Positions 32,471-41,756 are shown, counted from the first letter of the stretch. The stretch is DNA of 64,000 nucleotides from Polaribacter batillariae (GCF_017498485.1 NZ_CP071795.1:2852001-2916000), one strand, 5' to 3'. Translations and numbers: made by a program. Notes: generated by a model not told the origin, from the letters alone.

Positions 32471-33757
32471 ATGTCAGATATAGCAAAATTACAGATTGGA
32501 GAAAATTCGTACGAATTTCCGCTTGTGAAAGGAACAGAAAATGAAGTTGCAATAGATATAAAAACTTTAAGAGGTGCAACAAATGGTATTATTACAATAG
32601 ATCCAGGATATAAAAATACAGGTTCTTGTGAAAGTGCCATTACATTTTTAGATGGAGAAAAAGGAATTTTAAGATATAGAGGATATGCAATTGAAGAATT
32701 GGCAGAAAAAGCAGATTTTTTAGAAGTTGCCTATGCCTTAATTTTTGGAGATTTACCAACAAAACAACAATTAGATAAATTTCACGCAGATATTAAAACA
32801 AAATCTGTGGTAGATGACGATATTAAAAAAATATTAGATGCTTTTCCTAAGACTGCGCATCCAATGGGTATTTTATCTTCGTTAACCAGTGCTTTAACAG
32901 CATTTAATCCTTCATCTGTAAATGTAGATTCTGAAGAAGAAATGTACAATGCTATTGTTAAAATAATGGCAAAATTTCCTGTTTTAGTAGCTTGGACAAT
33001 GCGCAAGCAAAAAGGCTTACCTTTAAATTATGGATCGAAATCTTTAGGTTATGTAGAGAATATAATGCGAATGATGTTCGAAGAACCAAATGAAGACTAT
33101 GTGATGAACCCAATTATAAAAGATGCCTTAGATAAATTATTAATTTTGCATGCAGATCACGAACAAAACTGTTCTACCTCTACAGTAAGAATTGTAGGTT
33201 CTTCTCACGCTGGTTTATTTGCCTCTATAGCTTCAGGAATTTCTGCACTTTGGGGGCCACTTCATGGAGGAGCAAACCAAGCCGTTTTAGAAATGTTAGA
33301 AGCCATAAGAAAAGATGGTGGAGACACAAAAAAATACATGGCAAAAGCCAAAGACAAATCGGACCCTTTTAGATTAATGGGTTTTGGGCATAGAGTTTAT
33401 AAAAACTTCGATCCAAGAGCAAAAATTATTAAAAAAGCAGCAGACGAAGTTTTAAAAGATTTAGGAATCGAAGACCCTATTTTAGACATCGCAAGAGGCT
33501 TAGAACAAGAAGCTTTAAATGATTCTTATTTTGTAGATAGAAAATTATACCCGAATGTAGATTTTTACTCAGGTATTATTTACAGAGCAATGGGTATTCC
33601 TGTTGAAATGTTTACAGTAATGTTTGCAATGGGACGTTTACCAGGTTGGATTGCTCAATGGAAAGAAATGCGTTTAAATAAAGAACCAATTGGTCGCCCA
33701 CGTCAAATTTATACAGGAGAAAATTTAAGACCATTTAAGTCTATAGACAATAGATAA
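32471..33757 (+). CDS. gltA: Citrate synthase (type II)
   Basis: A 428-residue TCA-cycle enzyme condensing oxaloacetate with acetyl-CoA. Conserved parts are the N-terminal ITIDPGYKNTGSCESAITF, LHADHEQNCSTSTVRIVGS, the catalytic His in GPLHGGANQAVLEML, and MGFGHRVYKNFDPRA with the catalytic Asp later in NVDFYSG. A weak promoter-like TATCTTCG lies at 32429-32436. Confidence 0.97.
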   Translation: MSDIAKLQIGENSYEFPLVKGTENEVAIDIKTLRGATNGIITIDPGYKNTGSCESAITFLDGEKGILRYRGYAIEELAEKADFLEVAYALIFGDLPTKQQLDKFHADIKTKSVVDDDIKKILDAFPKTAHPMGILSSLTSALTAFNPSSVNVDSEEEMYNAIVKIMAKFPVLVAWTMRKQKGLPLNYGSKSLGYVENIMRMMFEEPNEDYVMNPIIKDALDKLLILHADHEQNCSTSTVRIVGSSHAGLFASIASGISALWGPLHGGANQAVLEMLEAIRKDGGDTKKYMAKAKDKSDPFRLMGFGHRVYKNFDPRAKIIKKAADEVLKDLGIEDPILDIARGLEQEALNDSYFVDRKLYPNVDFYSGIIYRAMGIPVEMFTVMFAMGRLPGWIAQWKEMRLNKEPIGRPRQIYTGENLRPFKSIDNR

Positions 33758-33780
33758 TTTTAATTATTTTTGCATAAACA

Positions 33781-33810
33781 AAAAGCTTCATATTTTATGA
33801 GGCTTTTTTT
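33781..33810 (+). terminator. Terminator after gltA
   Basis: A 12-bp stem with one G-T pair (33781-33792 with 33796-33807, AAAAGC...GCTTTT) with loop TTT is followed by T7. Confidence 0.85.
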
Positions 33811-33822
33811 ATCACTTTTTAT

Positions 33823-34737
33823 ATGTTACAACTCAATATTAAAAACGAAACATCAAAACTAAAAGCAGTCGTTTTAGGAACTGCGAAAAGTAATGGTGGA
33901 GTACCAAAAGTTGAAGATTGTTACGACCCCAAAAGCGTACAACATGTAATTGCAGGAACCTATCCAAAAGAAAAAGACATGATTTTGGAAATGGAAGCAG
34001 TCGAAAAAGTTCTAAAGAAGTACAATGTAGAAGTTTTTAGACCCAAAGTTATTGAAAATTACAATCAAATTTTTGCTAGAGATATCGCTTTTGTAATAGA
34101 CGACAAATTTATAAAAGCAAACATTCTACCAGATAGAGACCAAGAAATAGAAGCCATTAACCATGTAATTGCTCAAATCGACTCCAATAAGATTATTAAA
34201 CTGCCAGAAGAATGCCACGTAGAAGGTGGAGACGTAATGCCTTGGAACGATTATATTTTCGTAGGAACATATTCAGGTAAAGATTATTCCGAACACATCA
34301 CTGCCCGTACAAATATAGATGCAGTAATTACTTTGCAAGAAATTTTTCCAGAGAAAACTGTAAAATCTTTCGAATTAAGAAAAGATAATACAAACCCAAA
34401 AGAAAATGCGTTGCATTTAGACTGCTGTTTTCAGCCCATAGGAAAAAACAAAGCCATTATACATAAAAACGGATTTTTAATAGAAAAAGAATACCAATGG
34501 TTGGTTAATTTCTTCGGAAAAGAAAACATTTTCGAAATTACAAAAGAAGAAATGTATCATATGAATAGTAACGTTTTTTCAATTTCTGAAGATGTTATTA
34601 TTTCAGAAAAAAACTTTACCAGATTAAATACTTGGTTAAGAGAAAATGGTTTTACTGTAGAAGAAGTACCCTATGCAGAGATTGCGAAACAAGAAGGTTT
34701 GTTGCGCTGCTCTACAATGCCTTTAATAAGAGAGTAG
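33823..34737 (+). CDS. Amidinotransferase/DDAH-like guanidino-group hydrolase
   Basis: A 304-residue member of the pentein (guanidine-modifying) superfamily. The catalytic set is visible: acid in CHVEGGDV (Glu134, Asp137), His198 in ALHLDCCF and the terminal nucleophile Cys296 in LLRCSTMPL. Dimethylarginine dimethylaminohydrolases and arginine deiminase-like enzymes share this layout; the substrate could be arginine, a methylated arginine or a related guanidine. It is followed by a second pentein, ctlX. Confidence 0.8.
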   Translation: MLQLNIKNETSKLKAVVLGTAKSNGGVPKVEDCYDPKSVQHVIAGTYPKEKDMILEMEAVEKVLKKYNVEVFRPKVIENYNQIFARDIAFVIDDKFIKANILPDRDQEIEAINHVIAQIDSNKIIKLPEECHVEGGDVMPWNDYIFVGTYSGKDYSEHITARTNIDAVITLQEIFPEKTVKSFELRKDNTNPKENALHLDCCFQPIGKNKAIIHKNGFLIEKEYQWLVNFFGKENIFEITKEEMYHMNSNVFSISEDVIISEKNFTRLNTWLRENGFTVEEVPYAEIAKQEGLLRCSTMPLIRE

Positions 34738-34751
34738 TTGGTTTTAGCATC

Positions 34752-34784
34752 ATAAAACACTTTTTTTTAGCCTGGGTGTTTTAT
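34752..34784 (+). terminator. Hairpin after the DDAH-like gene
   Basis: ATAAAACAC (34752-34760) pairs with GTGTTTTAT (34776-34784) around a T-rich loop. There is no strong T run after it, so termination is uncertain. Confidence 0.4.
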
Positions 34785-34897
34785 ACATTTATTTAGACGA
34801 TGTATAAAAACCTTTCTTTAATCGATTCAAAAAAAATAACTCTTCAAACAAGCTCAAATTATTTTAAGACTATAATTCTTATCATTATAAAAAAAGC

Positions 34898-34905
34898 TAA
34901 TTTTG
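34898..34905 (+). promoter_or_regulatory. Putative -7 element of ctlX
   Basis: TAATTTTG matches TAnnTTTG, 20 bases before the ctlX ATG. No clear TTG is seen at -33. Confidence 0.45.
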
Positions 34906-34924
34906 TGGTTTATCTATTTTAAAA

Positions 34925-35857
34925 ATGCAACAAACTACCAATACAATTTTAATGGTTCGACCTATTCAATTTAGAATGAACGAACAAACAGCTGTAAATA
35001 ACTATTTTCAAGAAGATTTAGAGTTAAGAAATACAGAAATTAACAGAAAAGCACAAGAAGAATTCGACAACCATGTAAATACTTTAAGAAGTTATGGAGT
35101 AAATGTAATTGTCGTTTCAGATACACTAAAAAACGATACTCCAGATTCTATTTTTCCTAACAACTGGGTTTCTTTTCATGCAGATGGTACTGTAGCTCTG
35201 TACCCGATGTTTGCAGTAAATAGAAGATTAGAAAGAAGAGAAGATATTTTAGAAACCTTAGAAAAAGAAGGTTTTTTAATCGAGAATATTGTCGATTATA
35301 CATCTGCAGAAGAAGAAGCTATTTTTTTAGAAGCAACAGGAAGCGTTATTTTAGACCGTGTAAACAGAAAAGCATATTGTGCTTTATCTCCAAGAGCAGA
35401 CGAAGAATTATTTATAGAATTTTGTGAAGATTTCGAATATACACCCGTAATTTTTGTAGCAAACCAAACTGTAGAAGGTAAAAGAGAACCCATTTACCAT
35501 ACCAATGTTATGATGTGCGTAGCAGAAACCTTTGTGGTAATTTGTTTAGATACTATAGATGATAAAAAAGAAAGAAAAAATGTTTTAAGACATTTTAAAG
35601 AAGATGGAAAACAAGTTATAGAAATTACTGAAGAGCAGATGCACAATTTTGCAGGAAATATGTTGCAAGTTCGCGGAAAAGAAGATGAGCTATTTTTAGT
35701 AATGAGTAAAGCTGCACACGATTCTTTAACGCAGAGTCAAATCGCCAAAATAAACAACCACTGTAAAATTATTTCGAGTTCTTTAGAAACCATAGAAACC
35801 TGTGGTGGTGGAAGCGCACGTTGTATGATGGCAGAAGTTTTTCTACCAAAAGCATAA
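34925..35857 (+). CDS. ctlX: Citrulline utilization hydrolase CtlX (pentein family)
   Basis: A 310-residue arginine-deiminase-related protein. CtlX family members hydrolyse citrulline to ornithine, ammonia and CO2 in Francisella. Marks are MVRPIQFRMNEQTAVNN, the PDSIFPNNWVSFH block, acid Glu136 in FLEATGS, His192 in IYHTNVMM and nucleophile Cys300 in GGGSARCMMAEVF. The adjacent DDAH-like gene may supply citrulline, giving a two-step route from (methyl)arginine; that link is inferred. Confidence 0.88.
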   Translation: MQQTTNTILMVRPIQFRMNEQTAVNNYFQEDLELRNTEINRKAQEEFDNHVNTLRSYGVNVIVVSDTLKNDTPDSIFPNNWVSFHADGTVALYPMFAVNRRLERREDILETLEKEGFLIENIVDYTSAEEEAIFLEATGSVILDRVNRKAYCALSPRADEELFIEFCEDFEYTPVIFVANQTVEGKREPIYHTNVMMCVAETFVVICLDTIDDKKERKNVLRHFKEDGKQVIEITEEQMHNFAGNMLQVRGKEDELFLVMSKAAHDSLTQSQIAKINNHCKIISSSLETIETCGGGSARCMMAEVFLPKA

Positions 35858-35860
35858 TTT

Positions 35861-36535
35861 ATGAGTTTACTCTTATTAGCAATTGCGCCCGTTTTTGTAA
35901 TTATAATTTACATTTATTTTAAAGATAAATACGAAAAAGAACCCATTGGAGTTTTAACTAAAAGTTTCCTTTTAGGAGCAACTGTAAGTATTATTTTAAC
36001 GGTTGTTTTTGGGTTTATTGCAGCAAGAGTATTTCCTTTAACAGATGCCAAAAATGTACTACAACAATTTTTACAAGCATTTTTTGTAGTGGCTTTGGTA
36101 GAAGAATCATCAAAATATATTATTGTAAAATTTTATGCACAAAGAAATGCAGCTTTTAACGAGCCTTTTGATGGAATAGTTTACGCAGTAATGGTTTCTA
36201 TGGGATTTGCAGCGTTAGAAAATGTTCTATATACTTTTCAGCATGGGGCAGGAACTGGGTTGTTAAGAGCTTTTACTGCGGTACCTGCACACGCTACTTT
36301 TGGTATTTTAATGGGGTATTTTATGGGGAAAGCAAAATTTTCTAACAATAGAATTACACTTAATCTATTAGGATTATTGTTGGCAACCGCTTTTCATGGA
36401 GCCTACGATTTTTTCTTATTCATCAATTTTATTCCAGGCATCTCTATAGGTGCTTTTATTTCGTTAATTATTGGCATTGTGCTTTCCAATAAAGCGATTA
36501 AAAGACATCAAAATAGTTCTAATTTTAGAGTTTAG
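35861..36535 (+). CDS. PrsW family intramembrane metalloprotease
   Basis: A 224-residue integral membrane protein with about seven transmembrane segments. The PrsW/CPBP-like motifs are VALVEESSKY, FDGIVYAVMVSMGFAALENVLY, PAHATFGILMGYFMG and FHGAYDFFLF, providing the Glu/His metal ligands. B. subtilis PrsW cleaves an anti-sigma factor; the target here is unknown. Three bases after ctlX, so likely co-transcribed. Confidence 0.85.
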   Translation: MSLLLLAIAPVFVIIIYIYFKDKYEKEPIGVLTKSFLLGATVSIILTVVFGFIAARVFPLTDAKNVLQQFLQAFFVVALVEESSKYIIVKFYAQRNAAFNEPFDGIVYAVMVSMGFAALENVLYTFQHGAGTGLLRAFTAVPAHATFGILMGYFMGKAKFSNNRITLNLLGLLLATAFHGAYDFFLFINFIPGISIGAFISLIIGIVLSNKAIKRHQNSSNFRV

Positions 36536-36762
36536 AGGTGTATTTTTAATTAATACCATTTACCATTTTAAAACCCTGTAATAAATCGCCTTTTTTTCCT
36601 TTCTATTTCAGAATAAAAAAAAACCGTAGTTAAGGCTATGCTTTCGTTTTCTTCTTTATATAAAGAAAAAAATCATCCATTTCTTTTCCAGTAATTTCAA
36701 ACAATAACTGGTAAAAAAGACTTCAAAAATATCAGTTCAGTTCGGGAAGATTTTAAGACACG

Positions 36763-36813
36763 AAAAATGGTATCGAAAACTATTTAAAAACTAAAATTCT
36801 CGATACCATTTTT
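36763..36813. terminator. Bidirectional terminator between prsW-like gene and pafA
   Basis: A perfect 13-bp stem (36763-36775 with 36801-36813, AAAAATGGTATCG) with a 25-base loop has A5 on one side and T5 on the other. It lies between convergent genes. The rest of the 340-base gap 36536-36875 shows no gene. Confidence 0.65.
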
Positions 36814-36875
36814 ATTCATTTCACTCGTAAAAATTACTCGAATTAACAGAGTTTTATCAAAATATGTACAAGTTT

Positions 36876-38516
36876 TTATTTTTCTAAAGCTTCTTCAATT
36901 ACTTTTCCTGAAGTTCCATTGGGTGCTTCAATTTTTAATAAATTAGCAATTGTTGGTGCAATATCTATAATTTCATATTTTTTAGCAGAAGAACCTTTTT
37001 TAATTCCATTGCCATAGAAAATTATAGGAACATGTGTGTCGTAAGAATAACCAGAACCATGGCTTGTGCCTTTTCTAGAAGAAATTAAAGTAGCAGGATA
37101 AGGAACCATTAAAACATCGCCAGAAAATTTTTGATTGTAGCCATTTTGAAGTGAGTTTAAAATGCCATCGGTAAAAGATGTGGTTTGCAGCGTTCTTGCA
37201 GTTACAGCTTTGTAAATTTGATCGAAGTTTACAACTTCATCCGCCAACCTTTGTGCAACATCATTTTTATTTAAACCTAAAGATTCTATTTTCTTTTTGT
37301 CAAGAAATATTTGATAGTTAGAAACGTTTTCAATTAATTCTGTAGAATTAAAATACTTCTTAGTAACTTCTAAAATAAACTCTCTAAACTTTTGAATATC
37401 TAAATAATGTGCAGGAATTTTTAGAGATTGCAAATATGCAGGAACGTGAACAGCTGCATGATCTGCAGTTAAAAATAAAGTGTAATTTCCTTTTCCAACT
37501 TCTTTATCTAAAAAATTAAAAAAATCTTCTAAATCTTTATCTAAGCGCAAGTAAGTATCTTCAGTTTCTACTGCAGAAACGCCATATTTATGACCAACAT
37601 AATCTGTAGAAGAAAAACTAACAGCCAAAAAATCTGTGTATTCACTTTTTCCTAACTGTTCTGCTTTAATGGCTGCTTTTGCAAAATCTACGGTATAAGT
37701 ATTTCCTGCAGGAACTGTTTTTATCAAACTAAAATTACCGTTTTTTTCTCTTAATTTTTTCAAATCTTTAGGAAACGTAGGTGTTTCTTTTCCAACTAAA
37801 TTATTTTCAAAAATATTATTATCAGCTCTACTTTGGGTGTATGTTTCAATATCGTATAAAGTTTCCCAAGGTGTGTTTAAGTAGGTATCTGCATTGTTAT
37901 TGGTATTAAATTTTTTTACCCAATTAGGCAAATCGTTCATGTAAAAAGAACTAGAAATCCATTGGTTTTTATTACCACCATCGTACCAATAGGCTGCATT
38001 TGCAGTATGTCCAACAGGTAAGATTGCAGAACGATCTTTTATTGAAATTCCAATCGTTTTCCCTTTCATGTTTTGTGCTAGGTGCAATTCGTCTGTAATT
38101 GTAGTCGTATATAATCTAAAGGGAGATTTTTGTCCAACAACTCCATCATTACCAACAGTTTTATAGTTGTTATCATCTACACAATAGATAGATTTTTTTA
38201 AGAACTTATCGTACCAATTATTAGAAATAATTCCATGATTTGCAGGTGTGGTTCCTGTATAAATAGAAGTGTGCCCCACAGCAGTGTAGGTAGGAATGTA
38301 ATTATAATGTGCATTTTCTAAAGAAAACCCATTATTTAGCAAACGTTTAAAACCACCTTCTCCATACCTACTTTCGTAACGAGTTAAATAATCGTATCGC
38401 ATTTGGTCGATTACGATTCCAATAACCAGTTTTGGTCTTTCTTGTTTTACAGGCTTTTGATTGCCGTTAGAAAATAGAAGTGTAGCCGCTAATAAGTATA
38501 AAATAGAATATTTCAT
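36876..38516 (-). CDS. pafA: Alkaline phosphatase PafA
   Basis: An exported phosphatase of 546 residues. I chose the start at 38516 (MKYSILYLLAATLLFSNG); an ATG at 38543 adds nine residues before the signal peptide. Active-site features match Elizabethkingia PafA: metal-binding Asp37 in VIGIVIDQMRYDYL, nucleophile Thr78 in YIPTYTAVGHTSIYTG, Asn99 in GIISNNWY and the Lys/Arg pair in SIKDRSAILPVGH. Later metal ligands lie in SFSSTDYVGHKYG and TADHAAVHVPAYL. It frees phosphate from monoesters in the periplasm. Confidence 0.92.
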   Translation of the reverse strand: MKYSILYLLAATLLFSNGNQKPVKQERPKLVIGIVIDQMRYDYLTRYESRYGEGGFKRLLNNGFSLENAHYNYIPTYTAVGHTSIYTGTTPANHGIISNNWYDKFLKKSIYCVDDNNYKTVGNDGVVGQKSPFRLYTTTITDELHLAQNMKGKTIGISIKDRSAILPVGHTANAAYWYDGGNKNQWISSSFYMNDLPNWVKKFNTNNNADTYLNTPWETLYDIETYTQSRADNNIFENNLVGKETPTFPKDLKKLREKNGNFSLIKTVPAGNTYTVDFAKAAIKAEQLGKSEYTDFLAVSFSSTDYVGHKYGVSAVETEDTYLRLDKDLEDFFNFLDKEVGKGNYTLFLTADHAAVHVPAYLQSLKIPAHYLDIQKFREFILEVTKKYFNSTELIENVSNYQIFLDKKKIESLGLNKNDVAQRLADEVVNFDQIYKAVTARTLQTTSFTDGILNSLQNGYNQKFSGDVLMVPYPATLISSRKGTSHGSGYSYDTHVPIIFYGNGIKKGSSAKKYEIIDIAPTIANLLKIEAPNGTSGKVIEEALEK

Positions 38517-38625
38517 TCGTAAAAATATATAATTAAGCTTCAAAAGTAATTATTTTTTATTTTGATTTGCGATAATTAACATTGAATTAATGATATTTTA
38601 ATACTTTAGCATAAAATTACTTTGA

Positions 38626-39366
38626 ATGAATTATTTAGAACATATTGGTAAATACTTTATTATGTTAGGACGTGTTTTTAAAAAACCACAACGTTCTCGC
38701 ATTTTTTATCAAGCAGTAATGAAAGAGATAGAAGATTTAGGGATAAAATCGATAGGAATTATTATGTTTATTTCTTTCTTTATTGGGGGTGTAATTGCTT
38801 TGCAAACAGCCTTAAATTTAGAAAGTCCTTTTATTCCAGATTCCTTAATTGGTTTTGCCGCAAAAAGATCTGTAATTTTAGAATTTGCGCCAACTTTTTG
38901 CTGCATTATTTTGGCAGGAAAAGTAGGGTCTTATATAACTTCTAGTATTGGTACAATGCGTGTAACAGAGCAAATAGATGCATTGGATGTTATGGGAATA
39001 AACTCCATAAGTCATTTAGTTTTACCAAAAGTAGTTGCTACCTTATTCTTTTATCCGTTCTTAATTCTTTTAGCAATGTTTTTAGGAATTTTTGGAGGTT
39101 GGATTGCAGGAGTTTTTTCGGGTTTATTTGCTGGTACAGATTATATAATAGGGTTGCAAACAGATTTTAAACCCTTTTTAATCGTATATGCGATGATAAA
39201 AACTTTAGTATTTTCATTTTTAATAGCTACAGTACCTTCTTACCACGGTTATTATGTAAAAGGAGGTTCGATTGCTGTAGGAAGGGCAAGTACACAATCT
39301 GTAGTTTGGACAACGATTTTAATTGTAATAATGAACTATATTTTAACTCAATTATTACTAACTTAA
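38626..39366 (+). CDS. mlaE: MlaE family lipid ABC transporter permease
   Basis: A 246-residue inner membrane permease with about five to six transmembrane segments. Family marks are FFIGGVIALQTALNLE, ILAGKVGSYITSSIGTMRVTEQIDALDVMGI and the final repeat near ASTQSVVWTTI. It moves lipids between membranes together with the ATPase four bases downstream; no MCE (MlaD) gene is next to them in this window. Confidence 0.92.
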   Translation: MNYLEHIGKYFIMLGRVFKKPQRSRIFYQAVMKEIEDLGIKSIGIIMFISFFIGGVIALQTALNLESPFIPDSLIGFAAKRSVILEFAPTFCCIILAGKVGSYITSSIGTMRVTEQIDALDVMGINSISHLVLPKVVATLFFYPFLILLAMFLGIFGGWIAGVFSGLFAGTDYIIGLQTDFKPFLIVYAMIKTLVFSFLIATVPSYHGYYVKGGSIAVGRASTQSVVWTTILIVIMNYILTQLLLT

Positions 39367-39370
39367 TGCT

Positions 39371-40138
39371 ATGATAGAAGTAAAAAATTTACATAAAGGT
39401 TTTGGAGATGTTCAGGTTTTAAAAGGAATTACCACAACTTTTTATCCTGGAAAAACCAATCTAATAATCGGTCAAAGCGGATCTGGAAAAACTGTTTTTT
39501 TAAAGTCTTTAATCGGGTTACATACTCCAGAAAAAGGAACCATTTCTTTTGACGGAAGAATAAATACCAATTTTACAGAAGAAGAAAAACAAGAATGGCG
39601 CCAAGAAATAGGAATGGTTTTTCAAGGAAGCGCACTTTTCGATTCGCAAACTGTAGAAGATAATGTAATGTTTCCTCTTAAAATGTTTACAAAAAAATCT
39701 AGAGAAGAGATGTTAGAACGTGTAAATGTTGTTTTAAAAAGGGTAAAATTAGAAAATTCAAACGATAAGTTACCGGCAGAATTGTCTGGAGGAATGCAAA
39801 AAAGGGTTGCCATTGCAAGAGCGATTGTTATGAATCCTAAATATTTATTTTGTGATGAACCAAACTCGGGTTTAGATCCAAGAACAGCTATTGTAATAGA
39901 CAAATTAATTCAAGAAATTACAGACGAATATAAAATTACAACCGTAATTAACACCCACGATATGAATTCTGTAATGGAAATTGGAGAAAAAATTGTTTTT
40001 TTAAACAAAGGAAAAAAAGAGTGGGAAGGTACTAGTGAAGACATCTTCGAAACTGAAAATGAAGCTGTTGTGAGCTTTGTTTATTCTTCTAATTTATTTA
40101 AAAAAGTAAGGGAAGCTTATTTAAATAAAACAAAATAA
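39371..40138 (+). CDS. mlaF: MlaF-like ABC transporter ATP-binding protein
   Basis: A 255-residue ABC ATPase. Walker A is GQSGSGKT, the Q-loop GMVFQGSALFD, the signature LSGGMQKRVAIARAI, Walker B YLFCDEPNSGLDP and the H-loop TVINTHDM. It energises the MlaE permease. The last gene before tRNA-Lys. Confidence 0.93.
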   Translation: MIEVKNLHKGFGDVQVLKGITTTFYPGKTNLIIGQSGSGKTVFLKSLIGLHTPEKGTISFDGRINTNFTEEEKQEWRQEIGMVFQGSALFDSQTVEDNVMFPLKMFTKKSREEMLERVNVVLKRVKLENSNDKLPAELSGGMQKRVAIARAIVMNPKYLFCDEPNSGLDPRTAIVIDKLIQEITDEYKITTVINTHDMNSVMEIGEKIVFLNKGKKEWEGTSEDIFETENEAVVSFVYSSNLFKKVREAYLNKTK

Positions 40139-40147
40139 ATTTCAAGT

Positions 40148-40177
40148 TTGTTTTTTATAAAATAACTACTATATTTG
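40148..40177 (+). promoter_or_regulatory. Promoter of tRNA-Lys
   Basis: TTG (40148-40150) and TATATTTG (40170-40177) are spaced by 19 bases and end 21 bases before the tRNA. Confidence 0.8.
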
Positions 40178-40198
40178 CACCCGCTAAGAGAAAAGAAT

Positions 40199-40271
40199 GA
40201 CCTGGTAGCTCAGTTGGTAGAGCATCTCCCTTTTAAGGAGAGGGTCCTGGGTTCGAGCCCCAGCCCGGTCA
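40199..40271 (+). tRNA. tRNA-Lys (anticodon TTT)
   Basis: A 73-base cloverleaf. D stem GCTC/GAGC, anticodon stem TCTCC/GGAGA with loop CTTTTAA (anticodon TTT), T arm CTGGG-TTCGAGC-CCCAG. CCA is not encoded. The acceptor stem GACCTGG/CCCGGTC has a T5-C68 mismatch where homologues would have a T-A pair. The 3' part from 40255 is repeated exactly at 41506. Confidence 0.93.
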
Positions 40272-40313
40272 CAATAGAACGTCTAAACTTAATTGTTTGG
40301 ACGTTTTTTTTAT
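40255..40313. repeat. Direct repeat of the tRNA-Lys 3' end and terminator, left copy
   Basis: Fifty-nine bases from the T loop of tRNA-Lys through its terminator recur without change at 41506-41564. The IS630 element lies between the two copies. Confidence 0.9.
40278..40311 (+). terminator. Terminator of tRNA-Lys
   Basis: An 11-bp stem with one G-T pair (40278-40288 with 40295-40305, AACGTC...GACGTT) followed by T8. Confidence 0.85.
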
Positions 40314-40317
40314 GTAA

Positions 40318-41460
40318 TACCATTTAAACTTTGAATTCAAGATAATATTTATTATCTTTCGAGGTAAAATTTATTATCTTTCAATATGCCAAAGAAAATT
40401 ACCTTATCCATTAAAGAAGAATCTGTTGAATTGCGAAAACTATATGAGTCTACCACTACAGAATTACGAAGAGATCGTTTAAAAATGTTATACTACATAA
40501 AGTCCGGGAAATACATCTATCGTAATGCGATCGCAAAGAAGCTTGGCAGACGTCCAACCACCATAGGCAATTGGATTAAAGACTATGAAACAGGAGGCCT
40601 TTCAAATTTATTAGAAATACATAGCGGAGGTAATAATACCGTTCATATTTCTGATAGAGCAAAAGCCTATATCTCCAAGACATTATCTAACAGCGATACC
40701 ACCATAACTTCCTATATAGAGTTACAAGCTCATATAGCCGAAGATTTATCAGAGATGATAAATTATGGTGCACTTTATGCACATTGTAGGCGAAAACATA
40801 AGTCTAAGCTAAAAGTATCAAGAAAGTCACATTATAAAAAAGACCCGAAAGCCGAAATGGTTTTTAAAAAACCTAGAAAACACTTTTAAATTATTTAGAA
40901 CAAAACTAAATAAAAATAACTTTGAATCGGTCAATTTATTTTTTCAAGATGAATCTCGTTTTGGATTAATCACCAAACAAAAAAGAGTCACTACAGCTAA
41001 AGGCGTTAAACCTATAGCAAAGTACAAACATAGTTATCAGAGTAAATGGCTATGGGGAAGTTTTTCACCCATTACAGGTGAGAGTTTCTGCATGCTAACA
41101 GATACTGTGTGTAAAGACTTTTTTATTGAGTATTTAACAGACTTAAGTGCCTGTAATCCTTTGGAACTAAAAATTGTAATTATTGACAATGCAGCTTTCC
41201 ACTCTACTAAAGATGTAAAATTGCCTGATAATATTATCTTATTACCTATCCCTGCATATTGCCCTGAACTAAATCCAGCTGAAAAAGTTTGGCAATACCT
41301 TAAAAGTAAAATTGCAATGAAAATTTATGACACTTTAGATATACTAGAATCCAAAATAGAGCACCTAATTTATCAAATGGATAATAATACCATTAAGTCT
41401 ATAACCGGATATGAATTTTATCTAAAATCTTTTTATAACGTTTTTAATGTTTAAATGGTA
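40318..41460 (+). mobile_element. IS630-family insertion sequence, copy 1
   Basis: Inverted ends TACCATTTAAAC (40318-40329) and GTTTAAATGGTA (41449-41460) surround one transposase in two frames. IS630/Tc1 elements insert at TA and duplicate it, and both ends here carry TA. The element is inserted between two copies of the tRNA-Lys tail. Confidence 0.85.
40386..41454 (+). CDS. IS630-family transposase, two frames joined at a poly-A run
   Basis: The upstream frame (40386-40889, 167 residues) holds the N-terminal helix-turn-helix region (IAKKLGRRPTTIGNWIKDYE) and ends ...SRKSHYKKDPKAEMVFKK. The downstream frame continues from about 40868 with the DDE catalytic domain: first Asp in FFQDESRFG, second in IIDNAAFHS, Glu in CPELNPAEKVW. 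The change of frame is at A6 (40866-40871). Programmed slippage or a one-base loss could explain it. The other copy in this window switches at the same place, which favours slippage. Confidence 0.8.
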
Positions 41461-41505
41461 TAAGAAACGTATGGGCGAGAAGTTTATGCTGAGCGAAGTC
41501 GAAGT

Positions 41506-41564
41506 GAGCCCCAGCCCGGTCACAATAGAACGTCTAAACTTAATTGTTTGGACGTTTTTTTTAT
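41506..41564. repeat. Direct repeat of the tRNA-Lys 3' end and terminator, right copy
   Basis: Identical to 40255-40313 over 59 bases, but the bases before it (GAGCGAAGTCGAAGT) are unrelated to a tRNA 5' half, so it is not a second tRNA gene. Confidence 0.9.
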
Positions 41565-41580
41565 TTAAAAGGTATTATTG

Positions 41581-41650
41581 TATTTTACGGTTTAAAATTG
41601 AGGAATTAATGACTTAAATTTTGAAATGATAAACATGAGTACTTTAATCT
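41581..41650 (+). repeat. 70-bp dispersed repeat, copy A
   Basis: Matches the reverse complement of 63928-63997 at 65 of 70 positions without gaps. It begins TATTTTACGG and ends ACTTTAATCT. Function unknown; each copy lies near an IS630 element. Confidence 0.8.
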
Positions 41651-41712
41651 TACACATGAAAGCACGAATTCTAAGAATAAAGAAAAAAAGAGATAATGTA
41701 AATTAGAGTTCT

Positions 41713-41751
41713 TAACAAAAAAAAAGACGAAACTATTAAGTTTCGCCTTTT
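41713..41751 (-). terminator. Terminator of the trp operon
   Basis: On the - strand AAAAGGCGAAAC pairs with GTTTCGTCTTTT (41740-41751 with 41722-41733, one G-T pair) and continues into T. It begins six bases after the trpA stop. Confidence 0.85.
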
Positions 41752-41756
41752 GTTTT

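Noticed and set aside
41506..41564. Second tRNA-Lys gene
   Set aside because: Only the 3' part is present; there is no D arm or anticodon.
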